Assembly (NCBI GenBank): GCA_964575255.1
Contig: CAZNPZ010000004.1
Span: 1-64,000, forward strand
Direction: 5' to 3'
Length of the DNA: 64,000 bases
Origin: JAEZHK01 sp964575255
Lineage (GTDB): Bacteria > Bacillota > Clostridia > Christensenellales > Aristaeellaceae
Shown in pieces: positions 26,432 to 35,417 of the stretch (positions within the stretch are counted from its first letter, which is position 1; every line of letters begins with the position of its first letter). The translations under genes were made by a program, and so were the position numbers. The notes beneath the pieces were generated by a model. That model ran no database searches. It saw only the letters and a program-made list of their open reading frames with translations, and was not told the origin of the DNA.

Positions 26432-26458
26432 ATGGCGGGAGGCAATCCCTCCCGCCAT
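26432..26458 (+). terminator. Hairpin between binding-protein and permease genes
   Basis: A perfect 11-bp stem (ATGGCGGGAGG / CCTCCCGCCAT) with a 5-nt loop, 18 nt after the binding-protein stop. Followed by CGGTTTTATG, so partial termination is possible. Confidence 0.7.
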
Positions 26459-26514
26459 CGGTTTTATGCAGGATGCGATGAAATTCAAGACTCCCCTCAA
26501 GCGAGGTGTTACGA

Positions 26515-27477
26515 TTGAATACCGTGAAGGCGGCATCGGTGTCCCAAATGCGCGCGTCCACATACCGGCGGCCGTCATTCTGGAAGAAGCTCTGGCAGCA
26601 GCGGCAGCTGGCCTTGATGAGCGTGCCGATGCTTCTGTATGTCTTTCTGTTCAACTACTTTCCCCTTTGGGGCTGGATCACCGCGTTCATGAACTACAAG
26701 CCCGCCATTCCCCTGTTTGAGAACAAATGGGTGGGCATGGAGAACTTTATCTGGCTGTTTGAAAAGCCGGAGTTCATCCGCGCGATCCGAAATACTTTTG
26801 CGATGGCCGCCATCAACCTGGTATTTGGCTTCGTGTTCCCGATCCTGCTCGCGCTGTTTCTCAATGAAATTCGCAGCACGCGCTTCAAACGAACTGTGCA
26901 GACGGTGACCTATTTGCCGCACTTTCTCAGTTGGGTCATCGTGGTAGGCATTGCGCAGACGATTTTTTCCAGCAGCGGGGCCGTCAATCAGCTCTTGATG
27001 GGGCTTGGCCTCGTAAGGGACCCCATCTTTTTCCTGGGCGAGGGCAAATACTTCTGGTGGCTGGTCGGCGCGATCAACGTTTGGAAGGAATGCGGTTGGA
27101 ACACGATCATCTACCTCGCGGCGATGAGCGCGATCGACCCGGCGCTCTACGAATCCGCGGAGATCGACGGCGCGGGGCGCTTCAAACGGATGCTGCACAT
27201 CGCGCTGCCTGGCATCAAAAGCACGTTCATCGTGCTGCTCATCATGAACATTGGCCACCTGATGGAAGCCGGTTTTGAGATCCAGTACCTGATGGGCCAG
27301 AACGTTGTGATGGACTGGTCTCAGACCATCGACATCTTCGCGTTGAAATACGGCATCACCAAAGGTCAGTACAGCCGGGCCATCGCGGCGGGGATCTTTA
27401 AAAGCGCCGTTTCCATCGCGCTGATGTTCGCCGCGAACCTGACCGCCAGACGCATGGGCGAAGATACGCTTCTGTAG
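26515..27477 (+). CDS. Oligosaccharide ABC transporter permease (LplB-like)
   Basis: 320 residues with six membrane segments. The opening LMSVPMLLYVFLFNYFPLWG and GWITAFMNYKP are hallmarks of LplB/YteP permeases. The EAA loop is LYESAEIDGAGRFKRMLHIA followed by LPGIKS. The TTG at 26515 is chosen because GAGGTG sits exactly 6 nt upstream; the GTG at 26506 is part of that ribosome site. A non-ATG start after a hairpin would lower its level relative to the binding protein. Confidence 0.88.
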   Translation: MNTVKAASVSQMRASTYRRPSFWKKLWQQRQLALMSVPMLLYVFLFNYFPLWGWITAFMNYKPAIPLFENKWVGMENFIWLFEKPEFIRAIRNTFAMAAINLVFGFVFPILLALFLNEIRSTRFKRTVQTVTYLPHFLSWVIVVGIAQTIFSSSGAVNQLLMGLGLVRDPIFFLGEGKYFWWLVGAINVWKECGWNTIIYLAAMSAIDPALYESAEIDGAGRFKRMLHIALPGIKSTFIVLLIMNIGHLMEAGFEIQYLMGQNVVMDWSQTIDIFALKYGITKGQYSRAIAAGIFKSAVSIALMFAANLTARRMGEDTLL

Positions 27478-27492
27478 GGGGAGGGGGATACG

Positions 27493-28413
27493 ATGACTGA
27501 CATTCATGCCGAGCCCCGGAGGCGTTCCACATGGCGCGGGCACTCCGTTTTTCCCTATGTCAACGCAGCGGCGATGATCCTTTTGATGTTCGTGACGCTC
27601 TACCCCGTCGTCAACACCATCGCGATTTCCTTCAATGACGGAACCGACGCGGTGCGCGGCGGCATCGGGCTTCTCCCGCGCGTGTTCAGCCTGAAGGCCT
27701 ATGAGACGATCTTTGTGGACGAGACGATCTATAACGCGTTCTTTATCACCATTTCCCGTACGTTTGTGCAGACGGTACTCAACGTCGTCGTCACGTCGAT
27801 GCTCGCCTACGCGCTTAGCCGTCGGCAGTACGTGCTCAGGAAGTTCATCACGACGGCGTTCGTGCTCACCATGTACATCAACGCCGGGTTGATTCCCAAT
27901 TATCTCCTGATCCAGCGAACGCTGGGCCTGGGCAAGAGTTTTTGGGTGTACATCGTGCCCACAATGGTCTCCTGCTTCAACATGATCGTGACGCGCACCT
28001 ACATCCTGGGCTTGCCGGATGCGCTGGTCGAATCCGCGCACATCGACGGCGCGGGAGACTTTTATCTTTTCTGGCGGATCATCTTCCCGCTCTGCATGCC
28101 GGTGGTCGCGACGGTTGCGCTGTTTGTCGCTGTGGGCGCCTGGAACAGCTGGTTCGACACCCACCTGTACAACGCGGGCAAAGTACAGTTGCATACGCTG
28201 CAGTACCTGCTGAAAATGAAGCTGGCGACCACCTTCAACAGCGCAAACGCCGCCATGACCAGCACTGAAGCGGCGGCAGGCACGACACTCACCACACCCG
28301 TGACCATCCGCGCGGCGATCACCGTGGTTTCGGCGGCGCCGATTGTCGCGATTTATCCGTTCCTCCAGCGCTACTTTGTGGTGGGTTTAAGCGTTGGGAG
28401 CGTGAAGGGCTGA
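27493..28413 (+). CDS. Oligosaccharide ABC transporter permease (LplC/YtcP-like)
   Basis: 306 residues, six membrane segments. It has VNTIAISFNDG near the N-terminus and the EAA loop LVESAHIDGAGDFYLFWRII, then FPLCMPV, and ends in FVVGLSVGSVKG as usual for LplC relatives. GGGGGAGGGGG lies just before the ATG. The 3' end overlaps the end of the convergent response-regulator gene by 27 nt. Confidence 0.93.
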   Translation: MTDIHAEPRRRSTWRGHSVFPYVNAAAMILLMFVTLYPVVNTIAISFNDGTDAVRGGIGLLPRVFSLKAYETIFVDETIYNAFFITISRTFVQTVLNVVVTSMLAYALSRRQYVLRKFITTAFVLTMYINAGLIPNYLLIQRTLGLGKSFWVYIVPTMVSCFNMIVTRTYILGLPDALVESAHIDGAGDFYLFWRIIFPLCMPVVATVALFVAVGAWNSWFDTHLYNAGKVQLHTLQYLLKMKLATTFNSANAAMTSTEAAAGTTLTTPVTIRAAITVVSAAPIVAIYPFLQRYFVVGLSVGSVKG

Positions 28414-29793
28414 ACCTTCCGGACGGATACTGACGGTTGACGGAGCGCGCTCCTTCCTGAGCCAGTTTCTCCGGAATTGCTCCGGCGTCTGCCCATATCG
28501 GCGCTTGAAATGCGAAAGAAAGCGCTTGTAATGGCCATAGCCGACCCTGTTTGCGATGTCGCCAATCGGCGCTCCGTTCTCAGTAAGCAGCGCGGCGGCC
28601 TTTTCCACACGGCGGCCCAGAAGCCATTCCCGGAAAGCTTCGCCCCGTTCCTCGCGGAATACCCGCCCAAGGTAATCGGGGTTGTACCCCAATGCCTCGG
28701 CCACGTCTTCCAGCGTCAGCCGCTCCGCCAAATGCGCCTCCGCATAGTCGGACGCCCGGTCGCTGATGCGCTCTTTCACGGGGGCGAGGAGCTCGATGGT
28801 TAAAAGCCCCAGCACTTCCGGACCGGCATCCTGCGCGGCCAGAAGCTTTTGAAGCTCGTCAGGGCGGCCCGCCAATTGCCGTGAGAACTCCGTGACCAGA
28901 TGGCACTTTGCGCGCGCTTTTGTTTCCGCGCCGCAGGCGCAGCAGAGCGCCTCGAGCTCGGCGCAGCGCTGCTTGAATGTTTCCGGCTGCCGGAGCGCAA
29001 CGGCCAGGCTCATGGCCCGTACATGCGCTTCCAGTGTGTCAAGATTTGTGTTCAACAGGTCTTCGAGCTCCGAACGCCTCTCGGCCAGGTCGTTAAGGGC
29101 GGAGGGCTCGCTTTTTTTTATCTCCCGGAACATCGTGCCGATGAGCGCCTCCGCTTCGTGCCAGGAAGGCTCAACGCCGCCGCGCGGCCAGTGAAGCGCC
29201 AGGTATTCCTTGTCCTCCACAATGTGCGTTGACGCCGCGCCTTCCGGGAAGGCATTCTGGATTTCAAGTACCCGCTCCAGCGGAAGCGGCGAGCCCCATG
29301 TGGCCAATCGCCAAAGCGCATCCTGCGGCAGCGCGTCGGTTGGTGCGCTCCTGCCGGAGAGAAGCGCTGTCAGGTCGCGGTGATACGCCTCGCGGCGCTG
29401 GGAGCTGCCCGCCTCCCGTTTGATCAGAACCTTGCGCACTTGCGCCAGCACCTCGCCGGCATCCGAGGGTTCGATCGGTTTGAGCAGGTATCCGGCGACG
29501 CCGACGCGCATCGCCTGCTTCGCATAATCAAAATCGCCGTAGCCGCTGACGATGACAAACTGTCCGTCAAATCCCCGGATGCGGGCGGCTTCCATCAATG
29601 CGAGGCCGTCCATGCCCGGCATGCGGATGTCAGAGACGATCAGGTCGGGCTGCGCGCAATCCAGCCGCTTAAGCGCCTCGGCGGCGTTTGTGCATTCGGC
29701 GCAGACAACAAAGCCTTCCGCCCGCCAGTCAATCATAAGCTTCAGCCCTTCCAGCGCCATCGGTTCATCATCCACGAGCATTGCGCGCAGCAT
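28387..29793 (-). CDS. Response regulator, YesN type (receiver + AraC DNA-binding), second of a pair
   Basis: 468 residues. Receiver: LVDDE at 6-10, phospho-acceptor Asp55 in IVSDIRMPGMDG, Lys in YLLKPIEP. The central 230 residues are helical and unassigned. The C-terminal AraC-type double helix-turn-helix reads LTLEDVAEALGYNPDYLGRV and IANRVGYGHYKRFLSHFKR, ending GQTPEQFRR. It lies 3 nt after the kinase gene in a regulator-kinase-regulator cluster and runs tail to tail into the LplC-type permease gene, its likely target operon. Confidence 0.9.
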   Translation of the reverse strand: MLRAMLVDDEPMALEGLKLMIDWRAEGFVVCAECTNAAEALKRLDCAQPDLIVSDIRMPGMDGLALMEAARIRGFDGQFVIVSGYGDFDYAKQAMRVGVAGYLLKPIEPSDAGEVLAQVRKVLIKREAGSSQRREAYHRDLTALLSGRSAPTDALPQDALWRLATWGSPLPLERVLEIQNAFPEGAASTHIVEDKEYLALHWPRGGVEPSWHEAEALIGTMFREIKKSEPSALNDLAERRSELEDLLNTNLDTLEAHVRAMSLAVALRQPETFKQRCAELEALCCACGAETKARAKCHLVTEFSRQLAGRPDELQKLLAAQDAGPEVLGLLTIELLAPVKERISDRASDYAEAHLAERLTLEDVAEALGYNPDYLGRVFREERGEAFREWLLGRRVEKAAALLTENGAPIGDIANRVGYGHYKRFLSHFKRRYGQTPEQFRRNWLRKERAPSTVSIRPEGSALHAPNA

Positions 29794-29796
29794 ACC

Positions 29797-31530
29797 TTAT
29801 TCTCCTTCCGGACGGGGGATACGCAGCGTGACCACCGTGCCGCGCTCCTCGGCGTTTCTGATGGTAAGACTGCTTGATTTTCCGTAATGCAGCGAAAGAC
29901 GCCGGTAGATGTTCTGAAGCCCCAGGCTTTCGGGCATGTCTTCGGGGCTTGCGATCTGCTCCTGAAGGGTCTGCAGGCGGCCTGATGGGATTCCGATGCC
30001 GTTGTCGCTTACCTGAACCACGAGTTCGCCATCCGCCTCCACCCAGGCTTTCACCTGAATCAGCCCCTGGCCGCTGATGCTTTGGATGCCGTGTTTGCAG
30101 GCGTTTTCAACCAGCCCCTGCACACTCATCACCGGCACCGTTCGCGTCAGGGCATCCTCGCTGAGGTCAAAATCATACCTGAGCTTGTCACCAAACCGGA
30201 ACTGTTCAATTTTCAGCACCATGCGGACAAATTCCATCTCATCCAGCAGTGTTACGATATCGCGCGTGCTGTCCAGCATCCTGCGCAGGATTTTTGAAAG
30301 CGCGCGGAGGATTTCCGCCTCCTCATGGTGGCCGTTTCGGACGCTCAATATCAGGATGCCGTTGAGCGTATTGAACAGAAAATGCGGGTCGATCTGCACC
30401 TGCAGGTACTTGAGCTGCGCGCGAACGTTCTCCAGCTCCATGCTTTTCTGGCGAAGCTGCAATACGTACAGGTCGTTGATGAGCTGCTTGAGGCGCGCGC
30501 CCATGTCGTTGAAATGCGCGGTCAGTTCGCCGATTTCATCCCTGCCCGCTTCCCGGGTGATGGGCGCAAAGTGCTCGGCGGTCATGTTGTCCATGTGCCG
30601 CAGCAGGCGCTGGCTGCGCAGTGAGATCGAGCGGGAGAAGAGAAACGCCATCGCGCCCGCAAATGCCGAGCAGACTGCGCCGAGGAGCAATCCTACCCAC
30701 ACCGCTTCCCGGATGCTCTGGTTCATCGGCTCGTCGTTGATGAACGCGACGAGTTTCCATCCGCGCATCGCGCTCCGCTCCCCAAAGGACACGCTCAAAT
30801 CGCCTGGTTCCGGCGGACGGACGCCGCGGTCGGCGATGCGGATGTCCTGAAGGCTTCCGGGATAGCTCACCGCCGTGCCGTCGGGAGCCACCAGGTACAG
30901 CGAGAGAAAGGAGTTTTCCCTGGCGATCAGGTTATTGACAGGGTCCATGTTCAGGTCGATTCTGAGAAGTTCGGTATAGGGCGAACCGGTACGCAGCGTT
31001 CGCGTCAGGCAGAGTTGCAGGATATTGGCCTGGCCTACCTGCTGCCGTAGGTAGACTTTCAGGCGCGCGTCGGCAGGGATCTCGATGGGGAACCACTCCT
31101 GCGCCTTGACCTCAGGAGAAATGCGGACGACAACGCCGCCGTTTGCGATGGTGGGGTTATCGGTGAGGAGCGTCAGGCCGATCACATGCTGGGCATAGGC
31201 GAGGGAATAGCGGTTCAGGATGGGATGAATTTCGCTGGTATAGACGTGATAGTAATCCGCCGGGCTTTTGTAATTGCGCTGCATCAGGTTTGCCAGCTGG
31301 AAATCGCCGGATACGACGTTTCCAAGAGTCACCACGCTGGAAAACTGCATGTTGAGCGCAGCATACACGCGGTCCAGGGACTGGCGGGCGTTCAGCGACT
31401 CCCTGGCTCGAATCTCAGCGGCGACATTGGTCAGCACGTAGATGAGCAAGACCGCGATCGGCAGCAGGACGCCCAGAAAGTACAGAAGGATAAACTTTGT
31501 GCGGATGGGGAGGTTGTTCAGGCTACGCAT
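29797..31530 (-). CDS. Sensor histidine kinase, YesM-like
   Basis: 577 residues. The ATG at 31530 overlaps the upstream regulator stop by 8 nt and has GGAGGAG before it; earlier starts lie inside that gene. TM1 about 12-35 (FILLYFLGVLLPIAVLLIY), a large extracytoplasmic dCache-like sensor to about 285, TM2 about 288-310, HAMP, then IDPHFLFNTLNG with phospho-acceptor His383. The ATPase domain has LVENACKHGIQ, VSDNGIGIP and ESLGLQNIYRRL. It probably senses extracellular oligosaccharide and feeds one or both flanking regulators. Confidence 0.9.
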   Translation of the reverse strand: MRSLNNLPIRTKFILLYFLGVLLPIAVLLIYVLTNVAAEIRARESLNARQSLDRVYAALNMQFSSVVTLGNVVSGDFQLANLMQRNYKSPADYYHVYTSEIHPILNRYSLAYAQHVIGLTLLTDNPTIANGGVVVRISPEVKAQEWFPIEIPADARLKVYLRQQVGQANILQLCLTRTLRTGSPYTELLRIDLNMDPVNNLIARENSFLSLYLVAPDGTAVSYPGSLQDIRIADRGVRPPEPGDLSVSFGERSAMRGWKLVAFINDEPMNQSIREAVWVGLLLGAVCSAFAGAMAFLFSRSISLRSQRLLRHMDNMTAEHFAPITREAGRDEIGELTAHFNDMGARLKQLINDLYVLQLRQKSMELENVRAQLKYLQVQIDPHFLFNTLNGILILSVRNGHHEEAEILRALSKILRRMLDSTRDIVTLLDEMEFVRMVLKIEQFRFGDKLRYDFDLSEDALTRTVPVMSVQGLVENACKHGIQSISGQGLIQVKAWVEADGELVVQVSDNGIGIPSGRLQTLQEQIASPEDMPESLGLQNIYRRLSLHYGKSSSLTIRNAEERGTVVTLRIPRPEGE

Positions 31531-33016
31531 GGCGCTCCTCCTCTGAAAGACCCGCGCAGCGGTAGGCAACTGGGCTCATCCCTGCTCGACCGCGAAACTG
31601 CTGCGAGAAGTACTCCACATCCCGAAAACCCACTTCAAGCGCGATCTCTGAAACGGACAGGGTGGTCTGTCTCAGCAACACACTGGCGTGTTCCATTCGG
31701 GTATCGAGCAGCAGGCGATGGAAGGTGACGCCCGCGTGCCGGCGCACCTGCTGCCCCAGATAGGCGGGGTTCATGCCGAGGCTTAACGCGATGCTTCCCA
31801 TCGAAAGCGGCTCGGAATAACGGGTGCGGATGATGGATACCGCTGTTTTGACAGGCGCGGGCCAGCCTTCCGCGCGCTGTTGCCCATTGGCGCTGTGAAG
31901 TTGCCGGAGCGCCGCGTCGAACGAAGAGAACCATACATCCCGCGAGGGCGCTTCCTCCTGCCACAGCGGCTTAAGGCACGCGCCATCCTCTTTGATCCAG
32001 GCGGCCGGGCAGATCGCGTCCAGCGAGGCGGCCATGCAGCGCAGCGCGAAAAGGCTTGGGGAAGTATCGGCGGCTTGCCGCATCAAATCAGACAAAAGGG
32101 CTTCCAGCGCGTCCGGGTCCTGGTCGGTGAGCGCGTCGCGAAGGCGCTGGATTGGAAGCCCTGCCAGCCATTCCGCGGTTTCCGGGTCAATGGGGCGATA
32201 CAGGCGCAACCCGTGATGCGGCGCAAACAACGCGCCCTGTGCGTCCAGCGCCTCCCGAAGGCTGCGGACGAACCCTTGCGCACCGCGATACACCCGCCCA
32301 ACACTCAAGCGCAGCGCGCTTGTTTCGGGAAAGTCCCTTTGAATACGCTCCAGGAATGCAAGGTCACGCTCGGACTGCCGGAATCTCAGGCCATGCTGGC
32401 TAGGCGCCAAATGGAAGGAAATCGCGCCGAATGCATCGATCAGGTGTCTGGTGTTATCCGGCAAGGAATCGATGTTTCCGGCGATCAGCGCGGCGTAGCA
32501 GGGGTCGTCTCGCTTGAGGTCCAGCAGCGCTTCGGCGCGCATCAGGTTTTCGGGGCTGTCATCCCCGAAGGCGAGGTGGCGAAGCACCTGGTCGCGGAAT
32601 AAACCTCCGCGCCCCGTGGTATCGGACTCCATCCTGGCGCGTTCATCCAGTTCTCCTTTGACGCGGGATAGCGCCCGATGCACTTCGTCCGGCTCGATGG
32701 GCTTCACGAGGTAATCAAAAACTCCGGAACGAATCGCGGACTGCGCGAAAGAGAAGTCCTTGAGGACGCTGAACAGCAGGATGACGACTTCCGGATGGTC
32801 GTGCCGGATGATGGCGGCCAGGTCTGTGCCGAGCATGCCCGGCATCCGCACATCCGTAATCAGCAGATGCGGCCGCAACGAATCCACAAGCCCCAGCGCG
32901 TCTTGCGCGGAAAGCGCTTCCCCGCACAGTTCGAAGCCGTGGCCGTGCCAGTCGACCATCAGGCGCATGCCCTCCAGCATGAGGGGCTCATCGTCCACAA
33001 TGACCACACGATACAT
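31523..33016 (-). CDS. Response regulator, YesN type (receiver + AraC DNA-binding), first of a pair
   Basis: 497 residues. Receiver: IVDDE at 6-10, Asp55 in LITDVRMPGMLG, Lys in YLVKPIEP. A long middle region of unassigned fold precedes the C-terminal AraC-type domain (MGSIALSLGMNPAYLGQQV, then ALEVGFRDVEYFSQQFR, ending GMSPVAYR). It is the first gene of the cluster, under the promoter at 33078-33106, and is translationally coupled to the kinase. Sequence similarity to the second regulator is clear over the receiver but lower in the middle, so the two probably differ in partner or DNA target. Confidence 0.9.
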   Translation of the reverse strand: MYRVVIVDDEPLMLEGMRLMVDWHGHGFELCGEALSAQDALGLVDSLRPHLLITDVRMPGMLGTDLAAIIRHDHPEVVILLFSVLKDFSFAQSAIRSGVFDYLVKPIEPDEVHRALSRVKGELDERARMESDTTGRGGLFRDQVLRHLAFGDDSPENLMRAEALLDLKRDDPCYAALIAGNIDSLPDNTRHLIDAFGAISFHLAPSQHGLRFRQSERDLAFLERIQRDFPETSALRLSVGRVYRGAQGFVRSLREALDAQGALFAPHHGLRLYRPIDPETAEWLAGLPIQRLRDALTDQDPDALEALLSDLMRQAADTSPSLFALRCMAASLDAICPAAWIKEDGACLKPLWQEEAPSRDVWFSSFDAALRQLHSANGQQRAEGWPAPVKTAVSIIRTRYSEPLSMGSIALSLGMNPAYLGQQVRRHAGVTFHRLLLDTRMEHASVLLRQTTLSVSEIALEVGFRDVEYFSQQFRGRAGMSPVAYRCAGLSEEERHA

Positions 33017-33077
33017 CGCTGATCAACCACCTGTCCTAGCATTCTAGTCGGCGGCAAATATTGATCTGATGTTATGT

Positions 33078-33106
33078 ATTTTACATGCTGTTGCCCGATT
33101 TCGCAA
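33078..33106 (-). promoter_or_regulatory. Promoter of the regulator-kinase-regulator operon
   Basis: Minus strand TTGCGA, 17-nt spacer, TAAAAT, about 60 nt before the first regulator start. Confidence 0.6.
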
Positions 33107-33249
33107 CGGTGAATTGTCGCATGAACATCTTCGTTTGATCGTACCGCCGCGTAGCGACCTGGTGATCATGATCCTTTCAGAAAGCAAGGTGCCTCAGCAA
33201 TTCCCGTAGGATCGCAGACTATCCTGAGCAATTGGTTATAATCAAAAAC

Positions 33250-33277
33250 ATAATACCAATTGACATAATGGTATTAT
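33250..33277. promoter_or_regulatory. Candidate operator: inverted repeat upstream of the SIS/GH4 locus
   Basis: ATAATACCA, 10 nt, TGGTATTAT: perfect 9-nt arms, 48 nt upstream of the -35 box of the SIS promoter. It could bind the GntR regulator encoded at 35418 or act in the divergent region between two operons. Inference from symmetry and position. Confidence 0.45.
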
Positions 33278-33324
33278 TGCTTATATTTACCGGACAAAAA
33301 CTATATAGAATGAACACTAATCTA

Positions 33325-33353
33325 TTGACATCTGCGATTACTAGTTTTATACT
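33325..33353 (+). promoter_or_regulatory. Promoter of the SIS/PfkB/GntR/GH4 locus
   Basis: TTGACA, exactly 17 nt, TATACT, 44 nt before the SIS start. The hexamers are identical to those of the promoter at 18860. The gap 33017-33396 is otherwise AT-rich and holds no gene. Confidence 0.85.
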
Positions 33354-33396
33354 TTGAATGTGGTAATGACAATTTGAAACAGGAGGGCCTGCGGCC

Positions 33397-34437
33397 ATGG
33401 GCTTCACGCTTCGCGAAATAATGGATCAATACAACGCACTGGAAAAAACGATTGACCGGATGCGTAGCCATTACAGGGATATTCAGCAGTTTTTTGGCGA
33501 GACTCGGCCCAAAAAAATCATCTTCACCGGATGCGGCTCGAGTTTCTCGCTGAGTTGCTCCATGCGCTCCATCGCATCAACGCGCCTGGATATGCCTGTT
33601 TACGCATTGGCGGCGGGGGATTTGTGGCTGAACTGTGAAGCGTACAAACCATTGGTCGAAGGGGCGCTGGTCATATCTCTTTCCCGCTCCGGCAGGACCA
33701 GCGAAGTGATCAACGCCTACAACGCGATGAAAGCGGTGTCAGGCGATGTCCGCTTCCTTTCAATCCTCTGCGCCGAGGAGACGCCCATCGAGGCGCTGTC
33801 CGACATGAGCATTTGTCTTCCCTGGGCGTTTGATCAGAGCGTCTGCCAGACCCGTTGCGTTTCCAACCTGTACGCCGCAGGCGCGCTTTTGATCGGCGCA
33901 ATCGCGGGCGACGGCAGCATTGAACGCGGTATTCAGCGCGTGGCGGCCCTTGGCGATGCGTATTTGGATCATAACGATGGCCGGATTCAAGCCTTGGCGC
34001 GAAAGAAATGGGATTCGGCGGTCGTCCTTGGCGATGGCCCGGCAGACGGCCTGGCGGAAGAAGGCGCGCTGGCTTTCAAGGAGATCTCCCAGCTTCCCAG
34101 CAATTACCATCACCTTCTGGATGTGCGCCACGGCCCGATCGTCTTGATCGGCGGCAACACGCTGGTTATCGCGATGGTGAAATCCCCTGCCTGTCAACAT
34201 GAAATGGCGCTGATTCAGGATCTTGTAAAGAAGGGCGCGCAGGTGGTTGTCTACTCTAACCTGCCGCTGGAGGTACCGGGCGCCGAGAGCTATTCGCTGG
34301 GCGAGGAGGTCGGGTGCGTCGCGGGCGGTCTGGGTCTGGTCGCTTTATGTCAGCTGATCACCTACCACAAGGCGCACGAAGTAGGCTGCGATCCGGATTT
34401 GCCGGATGGTCTGGATCCGTGGATCGAGATTCTGTGA
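33397..34437 (+). CDS. SIS domain protein (sugar isomerase/deaminase, AgaS/FrlB-like)
   Basis: 346 residues with two SIS subdomains. FTGCGSSFSLS at 43-53 and VISLSRSGRTSEV at 92-104 are the phosphosugar-binding loops. A second loop set appears near VVLGDGPADGLAEEGAL, and the HGPIVLI segment follows. Members include GlmS-type isomerases, the AgaS galactosamine-6-P deaminase/isomerase and the FrlB deglycase. With PfkB kinase and class II aldolase in the same locus, an aldose/amino-sugar phosphate to ketose phosphate step fits. AGGAGGG lies 9 nt before the ATG. Confidence 0.85.
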   Translation: MGFTLREIMDQYNALEKTIDRMRSHYRDIQQFFGETRPKKIIFTGCGSSFSLSCSMRSIASTRLDMPVYALAAGDLWLNCEAYKPLVEGALVISLSRSGRTSEVINAYNAMKAVSGDVRFLSILCAEETPIEALSDMSICLPWAFDQSVCQTRCVSNLYAAGALLIGAIAGDGSIERGIQRVAALGDAYLDHNDGRIQALARKKWDSAVVLGDGPADGLAEEGALAFKEISQLPSNYHHLLDVRHGPIVLIGGNTLVIAMVKSPACQHEMALIQDLVKKGAQVVVYSNLPLEVPGAESYSLGEEVGCVAGGLGLVALCQLITYHKAHEVGCDPDLPDGLDPWIEIL

Positions 34438-34443
34438 GGGCTC

Positions 34444-35382
34444 ATGATGCGAGATGTGTTGTTTTGCGGGGAACTGAACGTTGATCTGGTTCTGACGGGT
34501 GTTCGGCGCGCTCCCGAGTTCGGCATCGAAATCATCGCCAACAACTATACGGAGTGTCTGGGGAGTTCCACCGCGATCTGCGCCTGCGCGGCGGCAAGCC
34601 TCGGCCTGACGGCTCGTTTTTTCGGAAAACTGGGCACGGACCGGTATGGATCGATTGTATCGGATTCGCTTCAGAACTATGGCGTTGACACCTCGCTGAT
34701 CGAGGTCTCCGACGCGTACAGAACCGGTCTGACCGTCAGCATCAGTTCTGCGCAGGATCGGGCGATGGTCACCTGCTTTGGCGACACCATCGACGGGTTT
34801 GACGCGGCGGAGATCCCCTTGGAAAATGCGGGTGCGCGCCATCTGCACATGGGCTCCTATTTCCTCCAGCCGCGCGTACGCAAGAACCTTCCGGCATTGT
34901 ACGAACGCGCGAAACGGCTGGGCATGAGCACTTCGCTGGATGCCGGGTGGGACGAGGCCGGGCGCTGGAACGACGGGCTTGAGGAGATCCTGCGGTTCAC
35001 GGATTTTTTCTTCCCCAACGACAAGGAAGCCTGCGAGATCGCGGGTACCGGCGATGTCCTGAAAGCGGCGTCAACGATTGCGCGCATGGGCGCGAATGTG
35101 TTTGTCAAATGCGGGCCGGACGGCGCCGTGCTGTGCGCCAGGGGCTCGGAAGAGCCAAGGCGGTTTCCACCGTACCGCACCCGTGTATTGGACTCGACGG
35201 GCGCGGGTGACAGCTTCAATGCCGGCGTTCTGTACGCGTTCTTGCAGGGCTTGCCGTTGGATGTGTGCGCCCGGTACGGGAACGCAGCCGGCGCGGTCAG
35301 CGTCACGCGGCCCGGCGGGACCACCGCCTGTCCGAACCTCCGGGAGGTGGAGGAGACGATCCGAACGGGAAGCGCAGTATAG
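34444..35382 (+). CDS. PfkB/ribokinase family carbohydrate kinase
   Basis: 312 residues. Starts LFCGELNVDLVLTG, the PfkB N-terminal pattern, then a GSSTAICACAAASLG substrate-loop segment and the C-terminal signature DSTGAGDSFNAGV with catalytic Asp256. It phosphorylates a sugar or ketose phosphate; 1-phosphofructokinase- or tagatose-6-P kinase-like activity would supply the aldolase at 44004. It starts 6 nt after the SIS stop behind GAGGG. An ATG one codon later (34447) has better spacing and may be the real start. Confidence 0.88.
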   Translation: MMRDVLFCGELNVDLVLTGVRRAPEFGIEIIANNYTECLGSSTAICACAAASLGLTARFFGKLGTDRYGSIVSDSLQNYGVDTSLIEVSDAYRTGLTVSISSAQDRAMVTCFGDTIDGFDAAEIPLENAGARHLHMGSYFLQPRVRKNLPALYERAKRLGMSTSLDAGWDEAGRWNDGLEEILRFTDFFFPNDKEACEIAGTGDVLKAASTIARMGANVFVKCGPDGAVLCARGSEEPRRFPPYRTRVLDSTGAGDSFNAGVLYAFLQGLPLDVCARYGNAAGAVSVTRPGGTTACPNLREVEETIRTGSAV

Positions 35383-35417
35383 AACGAACGGGGATAAAAG
35401 GAAGGGAGTAAGGCGCG

